From: Lachnospiraceae bacterium
GTDB taxonomy: Bacteria > Bacillota > Clostridia > Lachnospirales > Lachnospiraceae
Direction: 5' to 3'
NCBI GenBank assembly: GCA_910574965.1
Contig: CAJTDB010000009.1
Coordinates: 112,391-176,390 of the forward strand
Length of the DNA stretch: 64,000 nt
Translations under genes and position numbers: made by a program
The notes under the pieces: generated by a model
The model's input: only the letters and a program-made list of their open reading frames with translations
The model's database searches: none
Told to the model about the DNA's origin: nothing
In this document: positions 1-8,391 of the stretch, one piece after another
Layout of the letters: each line of letters starts with the position of its first letter
How positions within the stretch are numbered: the first letter of the stretch is position 1

Positions 1-8
1 ATGTGTTC

Positions 9-494
9 TTAATCCTGTCTTGGATAGACCATCTGTTCTTCGGTGATGTGGTAGAGAACATCGTTCAGATAACGATTGGACCACCATTTGCACATCGGAA
101 GGCTGGAATCTAAATAGTTGCCGCAGTCTTCGGGCTTTGCGCCGGGAATCTCACCTTCAAAATCGCGCATAAATTCAAAAGTTTCGGTAAGTACGCCGAC
201 GATATCCTTCGGCTCATAATCTCCGTTCAGCAGCAGATAGCAGCCGGTCCGGCAGCCCATCGGTCCGAAATAGACAATCTTTGGTCCGAATACCGGATGA
301 TTCCGAAGAAAAGTCGCTGCTAAATGTTCCATAGCGTGCAGCTCTGCCGTATTCATAACCGGTTCGTTGTTGGGGCTGGTAATGCGGATGTCAAAGGTGG
401 TGACGATAGTTCCGCCTACTGGATCTTTACGGGATACATAGATACCAGGGACCAATTTTACATGGTCGATGGTGAAGCTTGCGATTTTTTCCAT
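9..494 (-). CDS. luxS: S-ribosylhomocysteine lyase LuxS
   Basis: Cleaves S-ribosylhomocysteine to homocysteine and DPD, the precursor of autoinducer-2, in the activated methyl cycle; cytosolic metalloenzyme. The 161-residue protein has the full family length. The metal-binding HAMEH motif is at residues 53-57 (His53, His57) with the third ligand Cys124 in EDCGNYL, and the catalytic-loop cysteine is in GPMGCRTGC (about 78-85). The start at 494 is chosen because AAGGAGG lies just upstream; an in-frame extension to 620 has no support. Transcribed away from mgtE from its own promoter. Very secure call. Confidence 0.98.
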   Translation of the reverse strand: MEKIASFTIDHVKLVPGIYVSRKDPVGGTIVTTFDIRITSPNNEPVMNTAELHAMEHLAATFLRNHPVFGPKIVYFGPMGCRTGCYLLLNGDYEPKDIVGVLTETFEFMRDFEGEIPGAKPEDCGNYLDSSLPMCKWWSNRYLNDVLYHITEEQMVYPRQD

Positions 495-537
495 AAAAAA
501 GAACCTCCTTTGTTTGGATGAAATAGAATCTTGTATC

Positions 538-566
538 ATCATAGCAAAGTTTATGGACAAAGGCAA
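538..566 (-). promoter_or_regulatory. luxS sigma-A promoter
   Basis: Reading the minus strand, TTGCCT is followed after 17 nt by TATGAT, about 45 nt upstream of the luxS start codon. Seen directly; activity is inferred. Confidence 0.6.
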
Positions 567-613
567 GAAAAATGATGGAAATGATTTGGTTGCCGGGCGG
601 TTTACAAAGTTTG

Positions 614-642
614 TTGACAAAGCCTGGGAAGAAAGCTAAAAT
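614..642 (+). promoter_or_regulatory. mgtE sigma-A promoter
   Basis: TTGACA (614-619), 17-nt spacer, TAAAAT (637-642). It would start transcription near 649, leaving a leader of about 200 nt before mgtE that is almost entirely base-paired. Confidence 0.6.
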
Positions 643-659
643 TAATATGATGAAACAAA

Positions 660-824
660 GGGCTGTTGGGAAATGCAGCCCCGGACTGCCACAGAGCAGG
701 CGGTTCCGGAGACGCATTTCCCGGCAGTCTCCTATTTTAGAGGATACTGAAAAAGTCCTTTTATACAGAAATCTAATACAATATATTGTGTTAGACTTTT
801 GCATTTGACTACTTTTTCAGTGCC
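660..824 (+). promoter_or_regulatory. Structured 5' leader of mgtE (two long stem-loops)
   Basis: The first stem-loop pairs GGGAAATGC (668-676) with GCATTTCCC (714-722). It continues inward through CCCCGGA/TCCGGAG (one mismatch) and CTGCC/GGCGG, and outward through CTG/CAG. An alternative pairing GGAGAC (708-713) with GTCTCC (727-732) would disrupt it. The second is the inverted repeat at 746-821. I could not fit the conserved M-box (ykoK) Mg2+ riboswitch core to it. Leader control of a magnesium channel gene is plausible but inferred. Confidence 0.4.
746..821. repeat. 76-bp AT-rich inverted repeat, MITE-like
   Basis: Ends are a perfect 11-bp inverted repeat, ACTGAAAAAGT and ACTTTTTCAGT. Inside is a second, imperfect palindrome at 772-795 centred on CAATATATTG. 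The arrangement resembles a miniature inverted-repeat element, but no target-site duplication is evident and no second copy was seen in the window, so it may simply be an RNA stem-loop of the mgtE leader. Confidence 0.4.
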
Positions 825-853
825 CTCATTTTACGGGAATGGAGGGATGTGCA

Positions 854-2200
854 GTGGAACAATATAATCTGGAAGAGTTGCTGCAATATGTAGAGGAACA
901 TCGTTTCCGATCCCTTCGGTCCCGGCTGGCCGAAATGAATGAAGCGGATATTGCAGAATTTATGGAAGAACTGGACGAAAACCGGAAGATCCTGATCTTT
1001 CGGATGCTTCCTAAGGGACTGGCAGCAGATGTATTTGCCTGTCTGGAGCCGGACATTCAGGAGCATATCATCAACAGCATCACGGACGCAGAGATCCATA
1101 AGATTGTGGAAGATCTGTTCGTGGACGATGCCGTGGATATGCTGGAGGAACTGCCTGCAACGGTAGTCAAAAGGGTCATGCGCAATACGACGCCGGAAAC
1201 CAGAAAGATTATCAACCAGTTTTTACAGTATCCGGACAACAGTGCCGGGAGTATTATGACAGCCGAGTATATCGGCCTGAAAAAATACATGAATGTGGAG
1301 CAGGCATTTTCCTACATCCGTGCCCATGGTGTGGATAAGGAGACGATTTACACCTGTTTTGTCATGGACGGAGAGCGGCATCTAGAGGGCGTTGTAACGA
1401 TCAAAGATCTGCTGATGAATCCTTATGAAACCCGGATTCAGGACATTATGGACACCAATATCATTAAGACCATGACGACAGAAGACCAGGAAGAGGTCAT
1501 TGATCTGTTCAACAAATACGATCTGCTCTGTCTTCCGGTCGTAGACCACGAAGAGCGGTTAGTAGGCATCGTTACGGTTGATGATATTGTGGATGTCATG
1601 GAAGAAGAGGCGACAGAAGACTTTGAGAAAATGGCGGCTATGCTTCCGAGCGACAAGCCGTATTTGAAGACGAGCATTCTGGAGCTGGCCAAAAACCGCA
1701 TCGTCTGGCTGACAGTGCTGATGTTAAGTTCCATGATTACCGGCAGTATTTTAACCCACTATGAGGAAGCTTTTGCGGCGCTGCCGCTACTGGTCAGTTT
1801 TGTGCCCATGCTTACCGGAACCGGAGGCAACGCGGGCAGTCAGTCCAGCACCATGATTATCCGCTGTATGGCCATCGGAGAAGTAGAGCCAAAAGATATT
1901 CTGCGGGTCATCTGGAAGGAACTGCGGGTGGCTCTTTTGGTGGGACTGATTCTGGGAGCGCTGAATTATATTCGTCTGCTGGTCATGTATCCGGGCCAGC
2001 CGATGGTGTGCCTGACGGTGGTATTGAGCCTTTATATTACGGTTATTATGGCTAAGAGCATCGGATGTACGCTTCCTATCGCCGCAAAGCTTCTGAATCT
2101 GGACCCGGCCATCATGGCGGCGCCGCTGATCTCGACGATTGTGGATGCATGCAGTCTGATTATTTATTTCAGGATTGCGTGCAACCTGTTAAAAATATAA
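854..2200 (+). CDS. mgtE: Magnesium transporter MgtE
   Basis: Mg2+-gated Mg2+ channel of the inner membrane. The order is typical: an N-terminal helical superhelix domain (roughly residues 1-125), a CBS pair (about 130-250) that senses cytosolic Mg2+, and a C-terminal block of hydrophobic segments (about 280-448) containing the TGTGGNAGSQSS pore-region signature. Start: the usual longest-ORF ATG at 839 has no ribosome site, whereas GGAGGG at 841-846 stands 7 nt before a GTG at 854, so I prefer GTG. The hairpin repeats at 2204-2513 separate it from trpS. Confidence 0.93.
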   Translation: MEQYNLEELLQYVEEHRFRSLRSRLAEMNEADIAEFMEELDENRKILIFRMLPKGLAADVFACLEPDIQEHIINSITDAEIHKIVEDLFVDDAVDMLEELPATVVKRVMRNTTPETRKIINQFLQYPDNSAGSIMTAEYIGLKKYMNVEQAFSYIRAHGVDKETIYTCFVMDGERHLEGVVTIKDLLMNPYETRIQDIMDTNIIKTMTTEDQEEVIDLFNKYDLLCLPVVDHEERLVGIVTVDDIVDVMEEEATEDFEKMAAMLPSDKPYLKTSILELAKNRIVWLTVLMLSSMITGSILTHYEEAFAALPLLVSFVPMLTGTGGNAGSQSSTMIIRCMAIGEVEPKDILRVIWKELRVALLVGLILGALNYIRLLVMYPGQPMVCLTVVLSLYITVIMAKSIGCTLPIAAKLLNLDPAIMAAPLISTIVDACSLIIYFRIACNLLKI

Positions 2201-2203
2201 CAA

Positions 2204-2513
2204 ATACGAGCTGTGTATATCTCGAACATACCCGGAAAGATTTCCAGATGTGAAGCAGATGGAAAAATTTCCAGAACGGGGGTATGATCGAGGCAGATGT
2301 GGAACTTTAATCAGCATCTGCCTTGATGATACCCGGAAAGATTTCCAGATGTGAAGCAGATGGAAAAATTTCCAGAACAGGGGTATGATCGAGGAAGATG
2401 TGGAACTTTAATCAGCATCTGCCTCGATGATACCCGGAAAGATTTCCAGATGTGAAGCAGATGGAAAAATTTCCAGAACAGGGGTATGATCGAGGCAGAT
2501 GTGGAACTTTAAT
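2204..2513 (+). repeat. Hairpin repeat locus R1, three tandem units before trpS
   Basis: Three head-to-tail units of about 100 bp (about 2204-2311, 2312-2412, 2413-2513). Units 2 and 3 begin CAGCATCTGCC and all three end AGATGTGGAACTTTAAT. Within a unit the arm ATCTGCCTCGATGATACCC pairs with GGGTATGATCGAGGCAGAT, with an inner arm ATTTCCAG. The 5' arm of unit 1 is degenerate. The last unit runs directly into AAGGAG, the ribosome site of trpS. Member of the dispersed family described in the findings. Confidence 0.85.
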
Positions 2514-2529
2514 AAGGAGATGAAAAGAA

Positions 2530-3537
2530 ATGATAAATGGAAAGAAAGTGCTGTACAGCGGTATGCAGGCAACCGGTAATCTGACTTTGGGAAACTATCT
2601 TGGAGCGCTGAAAAACTGGGTGGATTTATGCGAGGAATACGAATGTTTTTATGGAGTGGTAGATCTGCATTCTATCACGGTACGGCAGGATCCGTCCGTG
2701 CTTAGACAGAGGGCCAGGAATCTTTTGACCATCTATATGGCGGCAGGGTTAGATCCGGAGAAGAACTGCCTTTATTATCAGTCCCATGTGTCCGGACATG
2801 CGGAGCTTTCATGGATCTTAAGCTGTTTTACCTATATGGGGGAACTGAACCGTATGACGCAGTTTAAGGATAAAGCAGCGAAACATGCGGACAATATCAA
2901 TGCGGGTCTGTACACGTATCCCGTTCTGATGGCAGCGGATATCCTGCTCTATCAGGCGGATGTGGTTCCTGTCGGCATTGATCAGATGCAGCATCTGGAG
3001 CTGACAAGAGACGTGGCCCAGCGTTTTAACGGCGTCTATGGAGACGTATTTACCATACCGCAGGCGTACATCGGAAAAGTAGGTGCGAAGATCATGAGCC
3101 TTCAGGATCCGTCTAAGAAAATGTCCAAGTCCGACGAGAATCCCAATGCGTCTATTTATCTGATGGACGATCCGGATACCATTATGCGCAAGTGCAAGCG
3201 CGCGGTAACAGATTCCGAGGCGCAGATTCTCTATCGGGAAGAGCAGCCCGGCATCCGGAACTTGATCGATATTTACAGTGCCTGTACAGGAAAGAAACCG
3301 GAGGAAGTGGTAAAGGAATTTGACGGCAAAGGCTACGGGGAATTTAAGATGGCAGTAGGCGAAGCCGTTATCAGTGTTTTAAAGCCCCTTCAGGACCGCT
3401 GCGAGGCGCTCTCAAAGGATAAAGCCTATATCGACAGCATGATAAAGGCCAATGCGGAAAAAGCCGGCTATGTGGCTGCAAAGACGCTCAGAAAGGTGCA
3501 GAGAAAAGTAGGATTCCCGGACCGGGTAAGAGGCTAA
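2530..3537 (+). CDS. trpS: Tryptophanyl-tRNA synthetase
   Basis: Charges tRNA-Trp; class I synthetase, cytosolic. 335 residues, normal length. The HIGH-equivalent is in GNLTLGNY (16-23) and the KMSKS loop is KMSKS at 197-201. Start supported by AAGGAG about 10 nt upstream. No T-box leader is visible; instead three hairpin-repeat units lie directly in front, the last abutting the ribosome site. Confidence 0.97.
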   Translation: MINGKKVLYSGMQATGNLTLGNYLGALKNWVDLCEEYECFYGVVDLHSITVRQDPSVLRQRARNLLTIYMAAGLDPEKNCLYYQSHVSGHAELSWILSCFTYMGELNRMTQFKDKAAKHADNINAGLYTYPVLMAADILLYQADVVPVGIDQMQHLELTRDVAQRFNGVYGDVFTIPQAYIGKVGAKIMSLQDPSKKMSKSDENPNASIYLMDDPDTIMRKCKRAVTDSEAQILYREEQPGIRNLIDIYSACTGKKPEEVVKEFDGKGYGEFKMAVGEAVISVLKPLQDRCEALSKDKAYIDSMIKANAEKAGYVAAKTLRKVQRKVGFPDRVRG

Positions 3538-3575
3538 ACAAATACAGGAGTATGGAAAAAACAGAGGCTGACTGT

Positions 3576-3601
3576 GATGAATGCAAAACTTTAAGAAGGA
3601 G
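3576..3601 (+). repeat. Solo 3'-end remnant of the hairpin repeat
   Basis: GATGAATGCAAAACTTTAA followed by GAAGGAG matches the conserved 3' tag of the family (GATGCGGAACTTTAATAGGAG), but the paired 5' arm is not recognisable. It again provides the sequence just ahead of a start codon. Confidence 0.4.
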
Positions 3602-3609
3602 ATAAGAAA

Positions 3610-4107
3610 ATGAGAGAGATCAAACCGGAAGAGCTGCAGAAAAATCCATTTCAGATGATCGGAAAGGAGTGGCTTTTAGTCACGGCAGAGCAGGAGGGGA
3701 AGGTTAATACGATGACGGCATCCTGGGGCGGCGTAGGCATCATGTGGAACAAGCCGGTGGTGTATATATTCCTTCGTCCTCAGCGCTATACAAAGGAACT
3801 TGTGGACCGGGCGGACACCTTTTCTCTGTCGGTGTTAGGAGAGGAGTACCGCGAGACACTTCGGTATTTTGGAAGCGTATCCGGAAGAGACGAAGATAAG
3901 ATCGCAAAGTCCGGGCTGAAGATCTCCCATGAAGGTGCAACGCCGTATTTTAAGGCAGCCCATACCGTTCTGCTCTGCAGAAAGCTGTATGCACAGTCTT
4001 ATGATCCTGCATGTTTTATCGATCAAAGCCTGGATGAGAAAAATTATCCGAACAAAGACTACCATATGATGTACATTGCAGAGATTGAGAAAGTACTTAC
4101 AGACTGA
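3610..4107 (+). CDS. Flavin reductase family protein
   Basis: 165-residue FMN-binding split-barrel protein of the flavin reductase / DIM6-NTAB family. Residues 17-60 (ending in the stretch MTASWGGVGIMWNKP) and YIFLRPQRYT match the flavin-binding barrel, and the protein ends with an MMYIAEI strand typical of clostridial members. Such proteins reduce or carry FMN; the physiological partner is not visible here. Preceded by GAAGGAG. It lies between trpS and a VOC protein in the same direction. No specific substrate can be assigned. Confidence 0.8.
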   Translation: MREIKPEELQKNPFQMIGKEWLLVTAEQEGKVNTMTASWGGVGIMWNKPVVYIFLRPQRYTKELVDRADTFSLSVLGEEYRETLRYFGSVSGRDEDKIAKSGLKISHEGATPYFKAAHTVLLCRKLYAQSYDPACFIDQSLDEKNYPNKDYHMMYIAEIEKVLTD

Positions 4108-4156
4108 AAAAACGGCAGATATGAAATAATATGCAGCATACAGGGAGAATAAATAT

Positions 4157-4525
4157 ATGAAATTTCAAATGATTCATGAAAATTATAATGTGGCAGATCT
4201 GGAAAAATCCCTGAACTTTTATGAAAAAGCTCTGGGCCTGAAAGAATGCCGCAGAAACTGCGCCCAGGATGGCTCCTTTATCATTGTGTATCTGAAAAAT
4301 GAAGAAAGCGATTTTGAACTGGAACTGACCTGGCTTCGGGATATGGACCGCCCCTATAATCTGGGAGACTGTGAATTTCATCTGGCCTTCCGGACGGATG
4401 ACTATGACGCATCTTATGCGCTTCACAAAGAAATGGGATGCATCTGTTATGAAAATCCGTCCATGGGCATTTATTTTATCCAGGATCCGGATGGCTACTG
4501 GCTGGAAATCGTTCCTTCCAGATAA
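4157..4525 (+). CDS. VOC (glyoxalase-like) family protein
   Basis: 122-residue single vicinal-oxygen-chelate domain, related to lactoylglutathione lyase. The opening with NVADLEKSLNFYEKALGL is the standard first beta-alpha unit and DPDGYWLEIV near the C-terminus supplies the usual metal-ligand glutamate. Clostridial genomes carry many such genes; whether this one detoxifies methylglyoxal is unproven. GGGAGAATAA precedes the ATG. Its last 31 bp overlap the 3' end of the convergent queH. Confidence 0.82.
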   Translation: MKFQMIHENYNVADLEKSLNFYEKALGLKECRRNCAQDGSFIIVYLKNEESDFELELTWLRDMDRPYNLGDCEFHLAFRTDDYDASYALHKEMGCICYENPSMGIYFIQDPDGYWLEIVPSR

Positions 4526-5160
4526 GGAGCCGGCTTAGTTTCCGGATGCCGTTCTCTCAGGGAATAGACGCAGCCGCAGTAATCCTGACGGTACATGCCG
4601 TATTCCCTGGAGAGTTCTGTGGAACGCTTATAGCCGTTTTTCTTTTTAAAATCATTGGGAAGCCAGAGGAGCTGATACTCTTTGGCCAACTGTTCTCCGA
4701 TCTCATTGAGCTTTTCGGCATTTTTTAAAGGACTGATAGACAAAGTAGAAGCAAAATATGTCATGCCTTTTTCCTTTGCCTTTCGTGCTGCCTCTGAAAG
4801 CCGCAGACGGTAGCAGGCAAAGCACCGTTCGCCGCCTTCCGGCAGACGCTCCATTCCCCGGACGCAGCGGTAGAAATCTTCCGAAATGTAATCGCCTTCT
4901 ATAAAATCCACAGGGAAGCGGGCAGGAAGTGCTTCGATCAGGCGTTTCTGTTCCTGAACACGCATACGATATTCGGCTTCCGGGTAAATATTCGGATTAT
5001 AATAAAAAACTGTGATCCGGAAATATTCCGACAGGTATTCCAGTACATAACTGCTGCAGGGAGCACAGCAGGAGTGCAGAAGGAGTGTGGGGGCTTCTGA
5101 TTCTTTTGGCAGTCCTTCTATCAGCATCTCCAGTTCTCTTTGATAATTTCTCTTGTTCAT
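4495..5160 (-). CDS. queH: Epoxyqueuosine reductase QueH
   Basis: Last step of queuosine biosynthesis in tRNA in organisms lacking QueG; formerly DUF208. 221 residues. Three cysteine clusters expected for the Fe-S/metal site are present: SCCAPC near residues 28-33, ERCFAC in the middle, and YCGCVYSLRER near the C-terminus. The start at 5160 is preferred over an in-frame extension to 5361 because the protein from MNKRNYQ matches family length and a GAGGTGAC ribosome-like site lies upstream. Convergent with, and slightly overlapping, the VOC gene. Confidence 0.93.
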   Translation of the reverse strand: MNKRNYQRELEMLIEGLPKESEAPTLLLHSCCAPCSSYVLEYLSEYFRITVFYYNPNIYPEAEYRMRVQEQKRLIEALPARFPVDFIEGDYISEDFYRCVRGMERLPEGGERCFACYRLRLSEAARKAKEKGMTYFASTLSISPLKNAEKLNEIGEQLAKEYQLLWLPNDFKKKNGYKRSTELSREYGMYRQDYCGCVYSLRERHPETKPAPYLEGTISSQ

Positions 5161-5390
5161 AAGTCTGTCACCTCTGTTTCTATCATACCCTATAGAAAGA
5201 AAAATGCAAGGTTTTTGTTGAATATCAAGGTCCTGCAATGAGGCTTGAACACCAGATAGTTTTGTGCTCCCCTTCAAAGCAGGTGAATTCTGCAGATAGG
5301 GTCTTATTTTAGGATTTGAATGAACAGGAAAATACGCCTTCCCTTTAGGCGTTTGAGGCAAATATAGATGGTAAGAGGAGGAAACGGATT

Positions 5391-6749
5391 ATGGCAAAAA
5401 GTACACGGCCTTCCTGGGCCGGTAAACTGCGCAGGCAGCTTAAGCGGGCCAAAGAAGAGGACCGAGGGCTTTCCCGATTCGGTGCTGACCGGCACAAATA
5501 CCAGCTAAGGCCCCCTGCCTCAGAGAAGGACGTCGCTGCCTTTGAGGCCCGCTTTCACATCTTGCTTCCGGAGGGATACAGGGATTTTCTGCTGTGGATG
5601 GGAAACGGCGGAGCAGGACCCTTCTACGGCCTGTATAGGCTGGGAGAAGCAGAACCCGGCCGGATTTCGGACTACCCCGACGGGGCGGTGCTGCCCCTGG
5701 GTACCCAGGGCTGTACTCTGATGACTGGGCTGGTTCTGGATGGTCCTCACAGGGGAAGGGTGATCTACTACGACGAGGACCAGTGCAGTCCTCCCATTTT
5801 GATGCGGGAAGCGGATTTTCTGGCCTGGTATGACCGCTGGCTCCGAGAGGTGATCGCCGGCTATGATGAGGAGGAGATGGACTTCGGCCTGTATCTGGAC
5901 GGCAGTCCCCAGGAGCTGATGGAACTGTATGAAGGGACAACAGACGTGCAGGCCCGCATGGAGATTGTGGAGAGCTGCTATAAATTCCAGGCGTTGCCTT
6001 CCCGGCAGAAGACCTACTTCAAGAAGGCCTGTGACAGCGAACAGAATCCAGAGCTGCGCATGGTCCTGATCAAGATGCTGTCTCACTTCCGCGTACCCGG
6101 CATGGAGGACCAGATTGACGCCCTGTGGAAGGTTGAGGCTTATGCAGAGGCAATCTCGGTCATATGCTATTCGGGCGGCTGGGCGGTTAAAGAGGTTTGG
6201 TGGCCCAGGGTGCTGGAGAAGATGTCCTCTCTGCGGGGTCAGCCTTTCTGGGATGCCTGCGGCATCTTTTCTGTTCTGAAGGATTATCCGGAGATTCACG
6301 CCGGACTGCTGAGGGACCAGTTGTACAGGACTGATCTGGACCGGAACGACAAAACCGTTCTGTTTCACTGCCTGAGCAAGCTCAACAGCCGGGAGGAGGT
6401 GCTGGACTACTTCCTGGACTATCTGCCCGACGAGAGAAATCACGAGCGGGCAGAGTACACCACCCTGATCTATGCCATCTGGGTGACCAAGGGCATTAAG
6501 GACCCACGACTGGAGCGGATCTGGACAGCACTGCTGGACAAGTTCCGCACGACCCAGGACGCTCAGGATGACTTCGCGGGCAGTCAAATGCATTTGACAA
6601 ACGACTGTTGTCTTGGAGCCAGCCATCCCTTCGGGGTAATATGTTCCAATCTGATGGACTGTCTGGACCGCTTTGGCCTGGACTATCGAGAGGCCTGGAA
6701 GCTGCTGATGGATAACGAACATTGGGCAAACTGGAAGTTATCCTTTTAA
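5391..6749 (+). CDS. SMI1/KNR4 (SUKH) domain protein
   Basis: 452 residues. The N-terminal part carries a SUKH-type domain (about residues 38-160): LLPEGYRDFLLWMGNGGAG is the typical 'LPxxYxxFLxxxNGG' core. SUKH proteins frequently act as immunity proteins against contact-dependent or polymorphic toxins. The remaining 290 residues are helical and repeat-like, without a domain I recognise. GAGGAGG precedes the ATG. No toxin gene is adjacent. Its codon use looks richer in G+C than that of the neighbours, suggesting separate acquisition. Immunity function is inference. Confidence 0.75.
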   Translation: MAKSTRPSWAGKLRRQLKRAKEEDRGLSRFGADRHKYQLRPPASEKDVAAFEARFHILLPEGYRDFLLWMGNGGAGPFYGLYRLGEAEPGRISDYPDGAVLPLGTQGCTLMTGLVLDGPHRGRVIYYDEDQCSPPILMREADFLAWYDRWLREVIAGYDEEEMDFGLYLDGSPQELMELYEGTTDVQARMEIVESCYKFQALPSRQKTYFKKACDSEQNPELRMVLIKMLSHFRVPGMEDQIDALWKVEAYAEAISVICYSGGWAVKEVWWPRVLEKMSSLRGQPFWDACGIFSVLKDYPEIHAGLLRDQLYRTDLDRNDKTVLFHCLSKLNSREEVLDYFLDYLPDERNHERAEYTTLIYAIWVTKGIKDPRLERIWTALLDKFRTTQDAQDDFAGSQMHLTNDCCLGASHPFGVICSNLMDCLDRFGLDYREAWKLLMDNEHWANWKLSF

Positions 6750-7295
6750 ATATGTATCAATATCCTTCCGTAATTGTGAACGTTTTCCAGTTCCGGTAAA
6801 AAGTTTTTTTAAAGGCTCAATAACTAAAAGCCCGCCATTTACCGTCTCATAAGAAAGCCTGATATGAAAATAATTGATTTGTTCTATGAATGCCATAAAA
6901 TACAGTAAAATTCCAATCGTAATTGCAGATACATTTTCTTTTCCAAGAACCGCAATCATAAGCATCGGCAGATAGGCTGCTAATAAAATTACATTTACCC
7001 ATCTTAATTTACTATAAATCCTGCCAATTTCAAAATTACTTAATGCCGTTTTTCTTCTTACCATTCTCAGCTTATTACGCCAGTAGAAGCTGCCCTCTAT
7101 TACTATGACAGAAAATATCAACAATGGATAAAACGAAATCCAATTTAACTTGAATGCATTCTTTCCAAAGTCCATATCAACAATAAACTCTGCTGCGAAA
7201 TACATTCCTGCAAACATTAACACGCCGTATAGTTCAAAGTCAGCTAAGTATTTCAGTTCTTTTTCAATGGGTCTTTTCTTTAACTGTTTTGCCAT
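6738..7295 (-). CDS. Hypothetical membrane protein
   Basis: 185 residues, unrecognised. Hydrophobic stretches near residues 22-40, 52-70, 96-116 and 120-142 suggest four membrane helices, with positively charged loops (RRKTALS) and a basic C-terminal tail. An AAAAAGGAG ribosome site precedes the ATG. The gene is AT-rich compared with the SUKH gene it converges with, and the two overlap by 12 bp. Function unknown. Confidence 0.65.
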   Translation of the reverse strand: MAKQLKKRPIEKELKYLADFELYGVLMFAGMYFAAEFIVDMDFGKNAFKLNWISFYPLLIFSVIVIEGSFYWRNKLRMVRRKTALSNFEIGRIYSKLRWVNVILLAAYLPMLMIAVLGKENVSAITIGILLYFMAFIEQINYFHIRLSYETVNGGLLVIEPLKKLFTGTGKRSQLRKDIDTYLKG

Positions 7296-7497
7296 ATGGT
7301 TTTGTCTCCTTTTTAATTTTTACCACTAACAGAATATCACAACCGCATTCATATTTCTATCGAATTTCCATTAAATTTCTGCCCCTCTTACGCTTCGACT
7401 TATTCTGAAGGATAGAGGAAGCAGTTTTATAGGGGATTTTCTGTAAAATTTTTGTTGCCAAAGTCAAAATCGTCTTAATTTCAGACTGTTTCCAATG

Positions 7498-7525
7498 TTG
7501 ACTCCTTTTTTAGTTGGTGTATAAT
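7498..7525 (+). promoter_or_regulatory. Promoter of the NERD gene
   Basis: TTGACT (7498-7503), 16-nt spacer, TATAAT (7520-7525), about 60 nt before the start codon at 7588. Confidence 0.6.
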
Positions 7526-7587
7526 AATAGTAAAAGAAGACAGCCAAACACAAATGAGGATTTAAGAAAGAACGGAAAGAGAAAACT

Positions 7588-8334
7588 ATGGAAGCCAGGT
7601 ATATTCTGCTGTTTACTGTGCTGGTGCTCTTCTGTCTTTGTTTTCCAAGCAGAAAAAGACGGTACCGGAGGACTTCCTATTACCGGATGACGAAAGTTCC
7701 TTATGGTACCGTAATGAGAGATAAAGGAAGGTTCGGAGAGTATCAGATCTATCGGAAACTGGCGTCCTATGAGAAGAAGGACGCAGAGTTTTTGTTTAAC
7801 TGTTATCTGCCAAAGAGCAGCGGGGAGACGACGGAGATTGATGCGGTTATGCTGCATACCAGCGGGATCTATGTATTTGAAAGCAAAAATTACAGCGGGC
7901 AGGTTTTTGGCCGCGAAGGGGACCGGATGTGGACGCAGATTCTGAAAAATGAAAGCGGCTTTATTTACAAAAAGCAGTTTTTAAATCCGCTGTTGCAAAA
8001 TCAGTCCCATATTGTCCAGATGAAAAGGCATCTTGGACTGGATGAAGAGATTCCGGTATATTCCATCGTGGTCTTTTCGGACCGATGTATTGTTAAAAAA
8101 ATGACGGTCTCGGATATCAACAGGCAGGTGACAACTTGGAAAAAGCTGCGGCATACCGTTCGAAAGTTTGCCGGGAGGCAGCCGGAAGTGATTGACAGAG
8201 TACAGATAGAAGAATGGTATGACAGACTGTATCCGTATACACAGGTGAGCAAACGAGAAAAACAGGAGCATATTCGGAATATTCAGAGACATCAGAGAGA
8301 AAGTGAAGTGTTCAGCCCCCTTTTTCGGTCATGA
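7588..8334 (+). CDS. NERD-domain (nuclease-related) membrane-anchored protein
   Basis: 248 residues. An N-terminal hydrophobic segment (4-20) followed by basic residues suggests a single membrane anchor. The NERD domain (about 45-160) shows the restriction-nuclease-like acidic pattern Glu51, Asp85 in TTEIDAVML, and Glu98/Lys100 in VFESKN. NERD proteins are widespread and poorly characterised; DNA processing is only a family-level expectation. It is followed at 58 bp by a small membrane protein in the same direction. Confidence 0.85.
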   Translation: MEARYILLFTVLVLFCLCFPSRKRRYRRTSYYRMTKVPYGTVMRDKGRFGEYQIYRKLASYEKKDAEFLFNCYLPKSSGETTEIDAVMLHTSGIYVFESKNYSGQVFGREGDRMWTQILKNESGFIYKKQFLNPLLQNQSHIVQMKRHLGLDEEIPVYSIVVFSDRCIVKKMTVSDINRQVTTWKKLRHTVRKFAGRQPEVIDRVQIEEWYDRLYPYTQVSKREKQEHIRNIQRHQRESEVFSPLFRS

Positions 8335-8391
8335 TTTCTTTCGGCATGGTATATATTTTAAATATCCATGTTTGAAAAGAGAGGACGAAAA

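Noticed and set aside
650-838. M-box (Mg2+) riboswitch upstream of mgtE
   Set aside because: Stems are present but the conserved M-box sequence blocks could not be located, so only a generic structured leader is claimed.
2204-2513. Three evenly spaced repeats resembling a CRISPR array
   Set aside because: There are no unique spacers of constant length; the whole unit is repeated, each unit is an inverted repeat, and there are no cas genes.
5520-6722. 400-codon open frame on the minus strand opposite the SUKH gene
   Set aside because: No ribosome site, composition typical of an antisense shadow of a GC-rich gene, and the plus-strand frame has a recognisable domain and AGGAGG.
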